From: Mycolicibacterium gilvum | GTDB lineage: Bacteria; Actinomycetota; Actinomycetes; Mycobacteriales; Mycobacteriaceae | Assembly (NCBI RefSeq): GCF_900454025.1 | Contig: NZ_UGQM01000001.1 | Location: 4,774,001 to 4,838,000 of the forward strand | Direction of reading: 5' to 3' | Length of the DNA stretch: 64,000 nt | Part shown: positions 16,028 through 24,878 of the stretch, piece after piece | How the letters are laid out: the number at the start of each line of letters is the position of its first letter | Numbering within the stretch: position 1 is the stretch's first letter | Translations under genes and position numbers: made by a program | Notes under the pieces: model-generated | Databases searched by the model: none | What the model was told of the DNA's origin: nothing | Seen by the model: the letters and a program-made list of their open reading frames with translations, nothing else

Positions 16028-16722
16028 CAGGGCGGCGTCTCGCGCAGGACGTAGCCCACACCGCGCACCGTATGGATCAAGCGCGGTTCGCCTTCGGCCT
16101 CGGTCTTGCGGCGCAGATACCCGACATAGACCTCGAGCGCGTTACCTGAGGTCGGGAAGTCGAAGCCCCACACCTCCTCGAGGATGCGGCTGCGGGTGAG
16201 CACGCGGCGGGGGTTGGTGATCAGCATCTCCAGCAGCGAGAACTCGGTACGGGTGAGGCTGATCGAGCGGCTGCCGCGGGTCACTTCCCGGGTCACCGGA
16301 TCCAGCGTCAGATCGCTGAACGTCATCGCCGCGGACTCCCCGTCCCCGTCGACCGGGGAGGTGCGGCGCAGCAGCGCGCGCATCCGGGCCAGCAACTCTT
16401 CCAGGGCGAAAGGCTTCGGCAGGTAGTCGTCGGCGCCGGCGTCGAGGCCGGCGACGCGCTCGGACACCGAGTCGCGAGCGGTCAGAACGAGAATGGGGAG
16501 GTCGTCGCCGGTGCTCCGCAGCTGCCGGCAGACCTCCAGACCGTCCAGCCTCGGCATCATCACGTCGAGCACCACCGCGTCGGGGCGGTCGGCCGCTATC
16601 AGGTCGAGCGCTTCGCGACCGTCCTGGGCGAGCTCGACCGAATATCCGTTGAAGGAGAGTGACCGTCGGAGGGATTCGCGCACCGCGCGATCGTCGTCAA
16701 CGACAAGTATTCGCACTGGCAC
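16027..16722 (-). CDS. mprA: Response regulator MprA
   Basis: A 231-residue OmpR-family regulator. The receiver has DDD at 10-12, the phosphorylated Asp53 ([12 protein letters not shown]), Thr82 (LTARD) and Lys104 (LPKPF). The winged-helix domain spans about 135-228 ([43 protein letters not shown]). It controls envelope-stress genes including pepD and sigE in relatives. The start is a GTG at 16722 with no clear Shine-Dalgarno. Direct repeats that look like MprA sites lie immediately upstream, suggesting autoregulation. Confidence 0.95.
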   Translation of the reverse strand: MPVRILVVDDDRAVRESLRRSLSFNGYSVELAQDGREALDLIAADRPDAVVLDVMMPRLDGLEVCRQLRSTGDDLPILVLTARDSVSERVAGLDAGADDYLPKPFALEELLARMRALLRRTSPVDGDGESAAMTFSDLTLDPVTREVTRGSRSISLTRTEFSLLEMLITNPRRVLTRSRILEEVWGFDFPTSGNALEVYVGYLRRKTEAEGEPRLIHTVRGVGYVLRETPP

Positions 16723-16738
16723 AGTTTCGACCCAGTGT

Positions 16739-16787
16739 CTGAGAGAGACCTGAGAGGCGCGCCGCGAAGCTTAGGGTTTGCCTGAGA
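16739..16787. promoter_or_regulatory. MprA-type direct repeats upstream of mprA
   Basis: On the mprA strand TCTCAG occurs at 16755-16750 and 16744-16739, an 11-base period (one helical turn), and again at 16787-16782, about three turns further out. MprA is known to bind loosely conserved direct repeats containing CTCAG, so this fits autoregulation. Confidence 0.6.
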
Positions 16788-16788
16788 G

Positions 16789-16962
16789 TCAGCGGCGGTC
16801 GAGGTCGACCAGGCCGAGACGGGCGGCCTTGAGCAGACGACGCGGTACCTTGCGGGGCTGACCGGCGACGGTCACGTTCACCAGGCCGGTGGCCTCTGCT
16901 TTCCACTGCGCGCGCCGGCTACGGGTGTTCGCACGCGACATCCTGCGCTTCGGCACAGCCAT
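16789..16962 (-). CDS. rpmF: 50S ribosomal protein L32
   Basis: The ATG at 16962 with GGAG eight bases upstream gives a 57-residue protein. [20 protein letters not shown] is the conserved start of bL32, and the end is [13 protein letters not shown]. There are no cysteines, so this is the zinc-independent (C-minus) form. It is a structural protein of the large subunit. It lies just upstream of mprA on the same strand, as in M. tuberculosis. Confidence 0.95.
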   Translation of the reverse strand: MAVPKRRMSRANTRSRRAQWKAEATGLVNVTVAGQPRKVPRRLLKAARLGLVDLDRR

Positions 16963-17143
16963 GATCGAGCTCCATCTGTTCGGGGTGAGTCCGCCTGCGA
17001 GCCTGGACACAGGCCGGGCGCCGGCAATTGCCGTTCAGGATAACCGGTGGGCTCGGTGCGCTCCAAACTCCGCCGCGGAGCCACCCCGCCCCCGCACACT
17101 GGGGACACGCCGAAACCTTGACGCGATACCGCCGGTACCCATT

Positions 17144-17159
17144 AACCTACCGGTTGGTT
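17144..17159. promoter_or_regulatory. TetR-like operator candidate for the acyl-CoA operon
   Basis: AACCTACC-GGTTGGTT is a near-perfect 16-bp palindrome (one mismatch) 40 bases before the first gene of the operon. A TTGACG at 17118-17123 lies upstream and TAACCT (17143-17148) overlaps the palindrome, so a bound repressor would cover the -10 area. The regulator is not encoded nearby. Confidence 0.45.
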
Positions 17160-17198
17160 GGTCCTGCTTTCGACGCGACGGTGCGGCAAGGAGTGCTC

Positions 17199-18935
17199 GT
17201 GACGCCTACGGGTGATCCTCTACCGGTCCCCTCCCCCGTGCGGATCGCCAATTGCTCAGGGTTCTACGGCGACCGTCTCTCCGCGATGCGCGAGATGCTG
17301 ACCGGCGGCGAACTGGACTACCTGACCGGCGACTACCTCGCCGAGCTGACGATGCTGATCCTCGGCCGCGACCGGATGAAGGATCCCGACCGCGGGTACG
17401 CCAGGACGTTCCTGCGCCAGCTCGAGGAATGCGTCGGCCTGGCCGCCGATCGCGGCGTCCGCATCGTCACCAATGCAGGCGGGCTGAACCCCGCCGGGCT
17501 GGCCCGGGCTGTGCGCAGCCTGACCGAGAAGCTGGGTGTCACCGTCAGCGTCGCCCATGTCGAGGGCGACGATCTGCTGCCCCGCGCGGGCGACCTCGGC
17601 CTGGGTGAGCCGCTGACCGCCAACGCCTACCTCGGCGCGTGGGGAATCGTGGAGTGCCTCACCTCAGGCGCCGACATCGTGGTCACCGGCCGGGTCACCG
17701 ACGCCTCGGTGGTCGTCGGGCCTGCCGCCGCCCATTTCGGTTGGCGCCGAACCGACTTCGACCGCATCGCCGGCGCGGTGGCCGCAGGTCACGTCATCGA
17801 GTGCGGCACGCAGGCCACCGGCGGGAACTACGCGTTCTTCGCCCGCGACTTCCCCGATCCGACGGCCCTGACCCGTCCCGGCTTCCCGATCGCCGAGATC
17901 CACGCCGACGGCACGTCCGTGATCACCAAACACGCGGGCACAGGCGGAGCGGTCACGACCGGCACCGTCACCGCCCAACTGCTGTACGAGATCACCGGGG
18001 CCCGATACGCCAACCCTGACGCGACCCTGCGCGTCGACAGCATCGAACTGTCCGCGGACGGCGGAGACCGGGTCCGGATCGACGGGGTCCGGGGCGAGCC
18101 GCCGCCGCCGACCGCCAAGGTCGGCCTCAACAGCCTCGGCGGCTTCCGCAACGAGATGACCTTCGTGCTCACCGGCCTCGACATCGAGGCCAAAGCCGAC
18201 CTGGTGCGCCACCAGCTGGAGAGCGCTCTGACGGTCCGGCCAACCGAGATGGACTGGACGCTGGCCCGCACCGACCGGCCCGACGCCGACTCCGAGCAGA
18301 CGGCCAGCGCGCTGCTGCGGTGCGTCGTGCGCGACCCGGACCCGAACACGGTCGGCAGGCAGTTCTCGTCGGCGGCCGTCGAGCTGGCGTTGGCGAGCTA
18401 TCCGGGCTTCACCACGACGTCCCCGCCCGGCGACGGCCAGGTCTACGGAGTGTTCACCGCCGCCCACATCCCTACCGCCGAGGTCCCGCACACCGCGGTG
18501 CGTCCCGACGGGACGCGCGTCGACATCGAGGCGGCGCCGCGGACCCAGGTGCCGGCCGACGTGCCCGCGCCCGCACTGCCCGACGCGCCGGCTGCCGGGC
18601 CCACCCGCAGGGTCCCGTTGGGCACGATCGCCGGGGCCCGCAGCGGCGACAAGGGCGGCAGCGCCAACATCGGAGTCTGGGTGAGCTCCGCCGAGCAGTG
18701 GCCGTGGCTGGTTCACACCCTGACCGTCGACACGCTGCGCGAACTGCTGCCGGAAGTGGCCGACCTGCCCGTCACCCGTCACGTCCTGCCCAACCTGAGG
18801 GCGGTGAACTTCGTCATCGACGGCATCCTCGGCAAGGGGGTGGCCTATCAGGCGCGGTTCGACCCGCAGGCCAAAGGCCTGGGCGAATGGCTGCGAAGCC
18901 GGCACATCGACATCCCCGAGGAGCTGCTCCCATGA
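17199..18935 (+). CDS. AtuA-like protein (DUF1446 with AtuA ferredoxin-like domain)
   Basis: I place the start at GTG 17199, five bases after AAGGAG, giving 578 residues; the open frame begins 57 codons earlier without a ribosome site. The first 440 residues are DUF1446 (RIANCSGFYGDRLSAMREML, VTNAGGLNPAGLARAV, GRVTDASVVVGPAA, IECGTQATGGNYAFF). The last 110 residues form the AtuA-like domain (PLGTIAGARSGDKGGSANIGVW). AtuA proteins belong to acyclic terpene and leucine/isovalerate-type pathways but their reaction is unproven. The stop overlaps the next ATG by four bases, starting a coupled run of six genes that matches Rv0976c-Rv0971c. Confidence 0.85.
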   Translation: MTPTGDPLPVPSPVRIANCSGFYGDRLSAMREMLTGGELDYLTGDYLAELTMLILGRDRMKDPDRGYARTFLRQLEECVGLAADRGVRIVTNAGGLNPAGLARAVRSLTEKLGVTVSVAHVEGDDLLPRAGDLGLGEPLTANAYLGAWGIVECLTSGADIVVTGRVTDASVVVGPAAAHFGWRRTDFDRIAGAVAAGHVIECGTQATGGNYAFFARDFPDPTALTRPGFPIAEIHADGTSVITKHAGTGGAVTTGTVTAQLLYEITGARYANPDATLRVDSIELSADGGDRVRIDGVRGEPPPPTAKVGLNSLGGFRNEMTFVLTGLDIEAKADLVRHQLESALTVRPTEMDWTLARTDRPDADSEQTASALLRCVVRDPDPNTVGRQFSSAAVELALASYPGFTTTSPPGDGQVYGVFTAAHIPTAEVPHTAVRPDGTRVDIEAAPRTQVPADVPAPALPDAPAAGPTRRVPLGTIAGARSGDKGGSANIGVWVSSAEQWPWLVHTLTVDTLRELLPEVADLPVTRHVLPNLRAVNFVIDGILGKGVAYQARFDPQAKGLGEWLRSRHIDIPEELLP

Positions 18936-20092
18936 GCATCTGGACCACACCCGAACGTGACGACCTGCGCAAGACGGTCCGCACCTTCGCCGAACGCGAG
19001 GTGCTGCCGAACGCCGCCGCGTGGGAGCGCGCCGGCGAGATCCCGCGCGACCTGCACCGCGCCGCTGCCGCCGCGGGGCTGCTCGGCGCCGGCTTCCCCG
19101 AGTCGGTGGGCGGTGACGGCGGGGACGGTGCCGATGCCGTCGTCATCTGCGAGGAGATGCACCAGTCCGGTTGCCCCGGTGGGGTCTTCGCGTCGCTGTT
19201 CACGTCCGGGATCGCGGTGCCACATATGATCGCCTCCGGCGACGAACGCTTGATCGACACCTACGTGCGGCCGACCCTGCGGGGCGAGAAGATCGGATCG
19301 CTGGCGATCACCGAGCCCGGCGGCGGATCCGACGTCGGCCATCTGACCACCCGCGCGGTGCGGGACGGGGACTGCTTCATCGTCAACGGCGCCAAGACCT
19401 ACATCACCTCCGGCGTGCGCGCCGACTTCGTCGTGACCGCGGTGCGCACGGGCGGCCCCGGCGCGGCCGGTATCTCGTTGCTCGTCGTGGACAAAGACGG
19501 ACCGGGATGCTCGCCTGGATTGCAGGTCAGCCGCAAGCTCGACAAGATGGGCTGGCGCTCCTCGGACACCGCCGAGCTGTCCTATACCGATGTCCGGGTT
19601 CCCGCCGCGAATGTGGTCGGCGCCGAGAACACCGGCTTCCTGCAGATCGCGGCAGCCTTCGTCTCCGAGCGCGTAGGCCTTGCCGCCCAGGCCTATTCGA
19701 GTGCACAACGCTGTCTGGACCTGACCGTCGAGTGGTGCCGCAACCGCGAGACGTTCGGCAGACCGTTGATCGCACGCCAGACGGTGCAGAGCACCCTCGC
19801 CGAGATGGCCCGCAGGATCGACGTCGCCCGCGTCTACACCCGGCACGTGGTGGAGCGTCAGTTGGCGGGCGACACGGATCTCATCACCGAGGTCTGCTTC
19901 GCCAAGAACACCGCGGTGGAGGCCGGCGAGTGGGTGGCGCACCAGGCCGTGCAGTTGTTCGGCGGCATGGGATACATGGCGGAGTCCGAGGTCGAACGCC
20001 AGTACCGGGACATGCGCATCCTCGGCATCGGCGGCGGCACGACCGAGATTCTGACCTCGCTGGCCGCCAAGACGTTGGGATATCAGGCATGA
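18932..20092 (+). CDS. fadE13: Acyl-CoA dehydrogenase (FadE13-type)
   Basis: A 386-residue flavin dehydrogenase overlapping its neighbours at both ends by ATGA. The FAD-binding signature SLAITEPGGGSDVGHL is at 123-138, and FGGMGYMAESEVERQYRD is near the C-terminus. The usual base Glu of short- and medium-chain enzymes (in YEGT near the end) is Gly here (IGGGTTEI). Glu246, in AFVSERVGLAAQ, sits where isovaleryl-CoA and long-chain dehydrogenases keep their base. That suggests a branched or long substrate, which fits the carboxylase encoded next door. This assignment rests on manual alignment. Confidence 0.88.
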   Translation: MSIWTTPERDDLRKTVRTFAEREVLPNAAAWERAGEIPRDLHRAAAAAGLLGAGFPESVGGDGGDGADAVVICEEMHQSGCPGGVFASLFTSGIAVPHMIASGDERLIDTYVRPTLRGEKIGSLAITEPGGGSDVGHLTTRAVRDGDCFIVNGAKTYITSGVRADFVVTAVRTGGPGAAGISLLVVDKDGPGCSPGLQVSRKLDKMGWRSSDTAELSYTDVRVPAANVVGAENTGFLQIAAAFVSERVGLAAQAYSSAQRCLDLTVEWCRNRETFGRPLIARQTVQSTLAEMARRIDVARVYTRHVVERQLAGDTDLITEVCFAKNTAVEAGEWVAHQAVQLFGGMGYMAESEVERQYRDMRILGIGGGTTEILTSLAAKTLGYQA

Positions 20093-21717
20093 CGACAGCG
20101 AGCAACGCAGCGGATCGCGCATCTGCGCTACGAACCTCCGCGATAGACACCCGCTCGGCCGCCTACACCGAGGCGGCTGACGAGATGGCCGTCAAGATCG
20201 CCGAACTGGAGGCCGAACACGCGAAAGCCCTTGCCGGAGGCGGTGAGAAGTACGTCGCGCGGCACCATGCGCGCGGCAAGATGACCGCGCGGGAACGTAT
20301 CGAGGCCCTCCTCGACCCGGACTCGCCGTTCCTGGAGCTGAGCCCGCTGGCCGCCTGGGGCACCGATTTCACCGTCGGCGCCAGCGTGGTCACCGGCATC
20401 GGGGTGGTCAGCGACGTCGAATGCGTGGTCGTCGCCAACGACCCGACCGTCAAGGGCGGCACGAGCAACCCCTGGACCTTGCGGAAGATCCTGCGCGCCA
20501 ACCAGATCGCCCTGGAGAACCGGCTGCCGGTGATCTCGCTCGTGGAATCGGGTGGCGCGGACCTGCCGACGCAGAAGGAGATCTTCATCCCGGGCGGGCG
20601 GATGTTCCGCGACCTGACCCGCCTCTCGGCCGCAGGCATCCCGACCATCGCTCTGGTGTTCGGCAACTCGACCGCCGGTGGTGCCTACATCCCGGGCATG
20701 TCCGACCACGTCGTGATGATCAAGGAACGCTCCAAGGTGTTCCTCGCCGGACCCCCGCTGGTCAAGATGGCCACCGGCGAGGAGTCCGACGACGAAGCGC
20801 TCGGCGGCGCCGAGATGCACGCCCGCACTTCGGGTCTCGGGGATTATCTGGCCGCCGACGAACTCGATGCGCTCCGCATCGGCCGTCGTGTCGTCGCACG
20901 GCTGAACTGGCGCAAGCGGGGTCCCGCGCCGGGACCGTTCACCGCACCGCTGTTCGACGAGAACGAGTTGATCGGCATCGTGCCACCCGATCTGCGCATC
21001 CCGTTCGATCCGCGCGAGGTCATCGCCCGGATCGTCGACGGATCCGAGTTCGACGAGTTCAAGCCGCTCTACGGCGGCTCGCTGGTGACCGGTTGGGCGA
21101 CGCTGCACGGGTATCCGCTGGGCATCCTGGCCAACGCCCGCGGGGTGCTGTTCAGCGAGGAGTCGCAGAAGGCCACCCAGTTCATCCAGTTGGCCAACCG
21201 CTCCGACACGCCGTTGTTGTTCCTGCACAACACCACCGGCTACATGGTCGGCAAGGCCTACGAGGAAGGCGGCATGATCAAGCACGGCTCGATGATGATC
21301 AACGCCGTCTCCAACTCCACCGTCCCGCACCTGTCGCTGCTCATCGGCGCGTCCTACGGCGCCGGACACTACGGCATGTGCGGACGCGCCTACGACCCGC
21401 GGTTCCTGTTCGCCTGGCCCAGCGCGAAGTCGGCGGTCATGGGCGGTACGCAGCTCGCGGGTGTGCTGTCGATCGTGAACCGGGCCGCCACCGAGGCGCG
21501 CGGCGGCCAGGTCGACGAAGACGCCGATGCCGCGCTGCGGGCCGCGGTCGAGGCACAGATCGAGGCGGAGTCGCTGCCGATGTTCCTGTCCGGACGGCTC
21601 TACGACGACGGTGTCATCGATCCGCGGGACACCCGCACCGTGCTGGGGATGTGTCTGTCGGCCATCGCCAGCGGTCCGATCGAGGGGACGTCGAACTTCG
21701 GCGTCTTCCGGATGTGA
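20089..21717 (+). CDS. accD2: Acyl-CoA carboxylase beta subunit (carboxyltransferase, AccD2-type)
   Basis: A 542-residue carboxyltransferase. The N-terminal domain contains ARGKMTARERIEALLDPDS and KGGTSNPWTLRKILRANQIA, then FGNSTAGGAYIPGMSDHVVM, with glycine pairs forming the oxyanion hole. The C-terminal domain has GVLFSEESQKATQFIQ, FLHNTTGYMVGKAYEEGGMIKHG and MCGRAYDPRFLFAWPSAKSAVMGG. The EESQKATQFIQ and GKAYEEGGMIKHG segments are those of methylcrotonyl- and geranyl-CoA carboxylases rather than propionyl-CoA carboxylases. It pairs with the biotin-bearing subunit encoded 15 bases downstream. The substrate is most likely a branched unsaturated acyl-CoA. Confidence 0.92.
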   Translation: MTTASNAADRASALRTSAIDTRSAAYTEAADEMAVKIAELEAEHAKALAGGGEKYVARHHARGKMTARERIEALLDPDSPFLELSPLAAWGTDFTVGASVVTGIGVVSDVECVVVANDPTVKGGTSNPWTLRKILRANQIALENRLPVISLVESGGADLPTQKEIFIPGGRMFRDLTRLSAAGIPTIALVFGNSTAGGAYIPGMSDHVVMIKERSKVFLAGPPLVKMATGEESDDEALGGAEMHARTSGLGDYLAADELDALRIGRRVVARLNWRKRGPAPGPFTAPLFDENELIGIVPPDLRIPFDPREVIARIVDGSEFDEFKPLYGGSLVTGWATLHGYPLGILANARGVLFSEESQKATQFIQLANRSDTPLLFLHNTTGYMVGKAYEEGGMIKHGSMMINAVSNSTVPHLSLLIGASYGAGHYGMCGRAYDPRFLFAWPSAKSAVMGGTQLAGVLSIVNRAATEARGGQVDEDADAALRAAVEAQIEAESLPMFLSGRLYDDGVIDPRDTRTVLGMCLSAIASGPIEGTSNFGVFRM

Positions 21718-21732
21718 GAGAAAAGTACAGCG

Positions 21733-23721
21733 ATGATCTCTAGAGTCCTGGTCGCCAACCGCGGCGAGATCGCCCGCAGGGTGTTCGCGACATGCCGTCG
21801 GCTCGGCATCGGCACCGTCGCCGTCTACACCGATCCCGACTCCGACGCGCCGCACGTCGGGGACGCGGACGCGCGGGTACGTCTGGACGGCACCCGCGCC
21901 TATCTCGACGCCGGGCAACTCGTCGCCGCCGCACTGGCCTCCGGGGCGGACGCGATACATCCCGGCTACGGGTTCCTCTCGGAGAACCCGGATTTCGCCG
22001 CGGCCGTGGAGGGAGCGGAGCTGACGTGGATCGGTCCGCCGATCTCGGCGGTCGCCGCGATGGGGTCCAAGATCGAGGCCAAGAAGATGATGGCGGCCGC
22101 AGGGGTCCCGGTGCTCGACGAACTCGATCCCGACGCGGTGACGACTGCGATGCTGCCGGTCCTGATCAAGGCGTCCGCCGGCGGCGGCGGGCGGGGGATG
22201 CGGATCGTTCGGGAGCTCGGCGAGCTGTCCGCCCAGGTGGCGGCCGCGCGGCGGGAAGCCCAGTCCGCCTTCGGCGACCCGACGGTGTTCTGCGAGCGCT
22301 ACCTCGACGCGGGCCACCACGTCGAGGTCCAGGTGATGGCCGACGCGCACGGCACGGTGTGGGCGGTCGGCGAACGCGAGTGCTCGATCCAGCGTCGGCA
22401 CCAGAAGATCATCGAGGAGGCCCCCTCGCCGCTGGTCGAGCGCACACCGGGGATGCGCGAGAAGCTGTTCGACGCGGCCCGGTTGGCCGCGGAGGCGATC
22501 GGTTACACCGGTGCGGGCACGGTCGAGTTCATGGCCTCCGGTCAGGGCGAGCCGGGCGGCAACTTCTACTTCCTGGAGATGAACACCCGCCTGCAGGTGG
22601 AGCACCCGGTCACCGAGCTGACCGCAGGGCTCGATCTCGTCGAGCTCCAGATCGCCGTCGCCGACGGTGCCACACTCGATCCCACGCCGCCGTCGTCCCG
22701 GGGCGCGGCGATCGAGGCGCGTCTGTACGCCGAGGATCCGGCCAGGAACTGGCAACCCCAGGCCGGTACCGTCGCGCACTTCGACGTCCCCACGGCGGGT
22801 ACCGAGTTCGGGCTGCTCGAGCGCGCAGGGGTGCGGCTGGACTCGGGGGTCACAAGCGGGTCGGCCATCTCGGTGTTCTACGACCCGATGATCGCCAAGG
22901 TCATCTCCTATGCGTCCACGCGCCGCCAGGCGGCGGCGCTGCTCGCCGACGCCCTCACGCGCACCCGGTTGCACGGGGTGCGGACCAACCGCGACCTGCT
23001 CGTCAACGTGCTCCGGCACCCGGCGTTCCGCGACGGCGCCACCGACACAGCCTTTTTCGAGACCCACGGCCTGTCGGCGCTCGCCGCTCCGGTCGCCGGC
23101 GAACGGACCGTCGCGCTCGCGGCCATCGCCGCCGCGCTGGCCGACGCCGCGCACAACCGCGCCACCGCGCGGGTCCTCGACGCGGTACCCAGCGGGTGGC
23201 GCAACCTCCCATCGGCGTTCCAGGTCAAGGCATTCCGGGACGCCACCGGCGAGACGCAGGAGGTCCGGTACCGCTTCACCCGGGCCGGGCTCACGCTCGA
23301 CGGACATGACGACGTCGAACTGGTCTCGGCGACATCGCACCACGTCGTACTGAGCGTGGCCGGAGTGGACCGCCCCTTCGACGTCCACCGCTACGGCGCC
23401 GACGTCCACGTCGACTCCCCCGGCGGTTCGGTGCATCTCGTCGCGCTCTCGCGGTTCCCCGATCCCGACGCCGCACCCGCCCACGGTTCGCTGCTGGCCC
23501 CGATGCCGGGTTCGGTGCTGCGCGTCGCCGCAGCACAGGGGGACACGGTCACCGCAGGTCAGCCGCTGCTCTGGCTGGAGGCGATGAAGATGGAGCACAC
23601 CATCACCGCACCGGCCGATGGCGTGCTCGTCGCACTGAATGTGGTTGCAGGACAACAGGTGGAAGTAGGCGCCGTGCTGGCGCGGGTCGAAACCGGAGAT
23701 TCAGGAGAGGAAAGCCGATGA
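21733..23721 (+). CDS. accA2: Biotin carboxylase plus biotin carrier alpha subunit (AccA2-type)
   Basis: A 662-residue fusion. The biotin carboxylase domain covers about 1-445: RVLVANRGEIARRV, HPGYGFLSENP, the ATP loop KASAGGGGRGMRIV, ERECSIQRRHQKIIEEAPS and EMNTRLQVEHPVTE. A linker domain (about 450-580) contacts the beta subunit. The carrier domain ends with WLEAMKMEHTI, Lys619 being the biotinylated residue. It carboxylates biotin with ATP and bicarbonate for AccD2. The stop overlaps the fadE12 start. Confidence 0.95.
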   Translation: MISRVLVANRGEIARRVFATCRRLGIGTVAVYTDPDSDAPHVGDADARVRLDGTRAYLDAGQLVAAALASGADAIHPGYGFLSENPDFAAAVEGAELTWIGPPISAVAAMGSKIEAKKMMAAAGVPVLDELDPDAVTTAMLPVLIKASAGGGGRGMRIVRELGELSAQVAAARREAQSAFGDPTVFCERYLDAGHHVEVQVMADAHGTVWAVGERECSIQRRHQKIIEEAPSPLVERTPGMREKLFDAARLAAEAIGYTGAGTVEFMASGQGEPGGNFYFLEMNTRLQVEHPVTELTAGLDLVELQIAVADGATLDPTPPSSRGAAIEARLYAEDPARNWQPQAGTVAHFDVPTAGTEFGLLERAGVRLDSGVTSGSAISVFYDPMIAKVISYASTRRQAAALLADALTRTRLHGVRTNRDLLVNVLRHPAFRDGATDTAFFETHGLSALAAPVAGERTVALAAIAAALADAAHNRATARVLDAVPSGWRNLPSAFQVKAFRDATGETQEVRYRFTRAGLTLDGHDDVELVSATSHHVVLSVAGVDRPFDVHRYGADVHVDSPGGSVHLVALSRFPDPDAAPAHGSLLAPMPGSVLRVAAAQGDTVTAGQPLLWLEAMKMEHTITAPADGVLVALNVVAGQQVEVGAVLARVETGDSGEESR

Positions 23722-24878
23722 GCGGCTTCATCGAAACCGAGGAACAACAGGCGCTGCGCAGTGCGGTCGCCGCCATGGTCGCCGGATACGGGCAGGACTA
23801 CTACCTGGAGAAGTCCCGGGCCGGCGCGCACACCGACGAACTCTGGTCGGAGGCAGGCAAGTTGGGCTTCATCGGGGTGAACCTGCCCGAGGAGTACGGC
23901 GGCGGCGGCGCGGGCATGTACGAGCTGAGCCTGGTGATGGAGGAGATGGCCGCCGGCGGCGCGTCTCTGCTGATGATGGTGGTCTCCCCCGCGATCAACG
24001 GCACCATCATCGCCAAGTTCGGCACCGAGGAGCAGAAGAAACGCTGGCTGCCCGGTATCGCCGACGGCACCCTGACGATGGCGTTCGCGATCACCGAACC
24101 CGATGCGGGCTCGAACTCGCACAGGATCACCACGACGGCCCGCCGCGACGGCAGCGACTGGATCCTGTCCGGACAGAAGGTCTACATCTCCGGGGTCGAT
24201 CAGGCGCAGGCGGTGCTTGTCGTGGGCCGGACCGAAGATCACAAGACGGGGAACCTGAAGCCGGCGTTGTTCGTCGTCCCGACCGACACACCGGGCCTGA
24301 CGTACACCAAGATCCCGATGGAGATCGTGAGCCCGGAGTTCCAGTTCCAGGTCTTCCTCGACGAGGTCCGGCTGCCCGCCGACGCGCTCGTCGGATCCGA
24401 GGACGCCGCCATCGCCCAGCTGTTCGCGGGGCTGAATCCGGAGCGGATCATGGGGGCGGCCAGTGCAGTCGGGATGGGCCGCTTCGCGCTTGCCAAGGCC
24501 GTCGAGTACGTCAAGGGCAGGCAGGTGTGGAAGACACCCATCGGCGCGCATCAGGGTCTCTCACACCCGTTGGCGCAGAACCACATCGAGGTCGAGCTCG
24601 CCAAACTCATGATGCAGAAGGCCGCGGCGCTGTATGACGCCGGCGCCGACGAGGCGGCCGCCGAAGCCGCCAACATGGCCAAGTACGCCGCCGGTGAGGC
24701 GTCCGTGCGCGCTGTGGATCAGGCGGTGCAGTCACTCGGCGGCAACGGCCTGACCAAGGAGTACGGCGTCGCGGCCATGCTGACGGCATCGCGGCTGGCC
24801 CGGATCGCGCCGGTCAGCCGGGAGATGATCCTGAACTTCGTGGCGCAGACGTCGCTGGGCCTCCCCCGGTCCTACTGA
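23718..24878 (+). CDS. fadE12: Acyl-CoA dehydrogenase (FadE12-type)
   Basis: A 386-residue acyl-CoA dehydrogenase, overlapped by four bases with accA2 and by one base with echA7. AFAITEPDAGSNSHRI (122-137) and WILSGQKVYISGVDQA (148-163) are the flavin-binding signatures. QSLGGNGLTKEYGVAAM marks the C-terminal helix bundle. As with the other dehydrogenase of this operon, the base expected near the C-terminus is missing (RIAPVSREMI), while Glu242 in GLNPERIMG occupies the isovaleryl-CoA-dehydrogenase position. A shared position in both paralogues supports a branched-chain substrate. Confidence 0.9.
   Translation: MSGFIETEEQQALRSAVAAMVAGYGQDYYLEKSRAGAHTDELWSEAGKLGFIGVNLPEEYGGGGAGMYELSLVMEEMAAGGASLLMMVVSPAINGTIIAKFGTEEQKKRWLPGIADGTLTMAFAITEPDAGSNSHRITTTARRDGSDWILSGQKVYISGVDQAQAVLVVGRTEDHKTGNLKPALFVVPTDTPGLTYTKIPMEIVSPEFQFQVFLDEVRLPADALVGSEDAAIAQLFAGLNPERIMGAASAVGMGRFALAKAVEYVKGRQVWKTPIGAHQGLSHPLAQNHIEVELAKLMMQKAAALYDAGADEAAAEAANMAKYAAGEASVRAVDQAVQSLGGNGLTKEYGVAAMLTASRLARIAPVSREMILNFVAQTSLGLPRSY

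Noticed and set aside
20128..23655. An 1175-codon open frame on the minus strand opposite accD2-accA2
   Set aside because: High GC removes stops from antisense frames. It opposes two well-supported genes, has no domains and an atypical Arg/Gly/His-rich composition.
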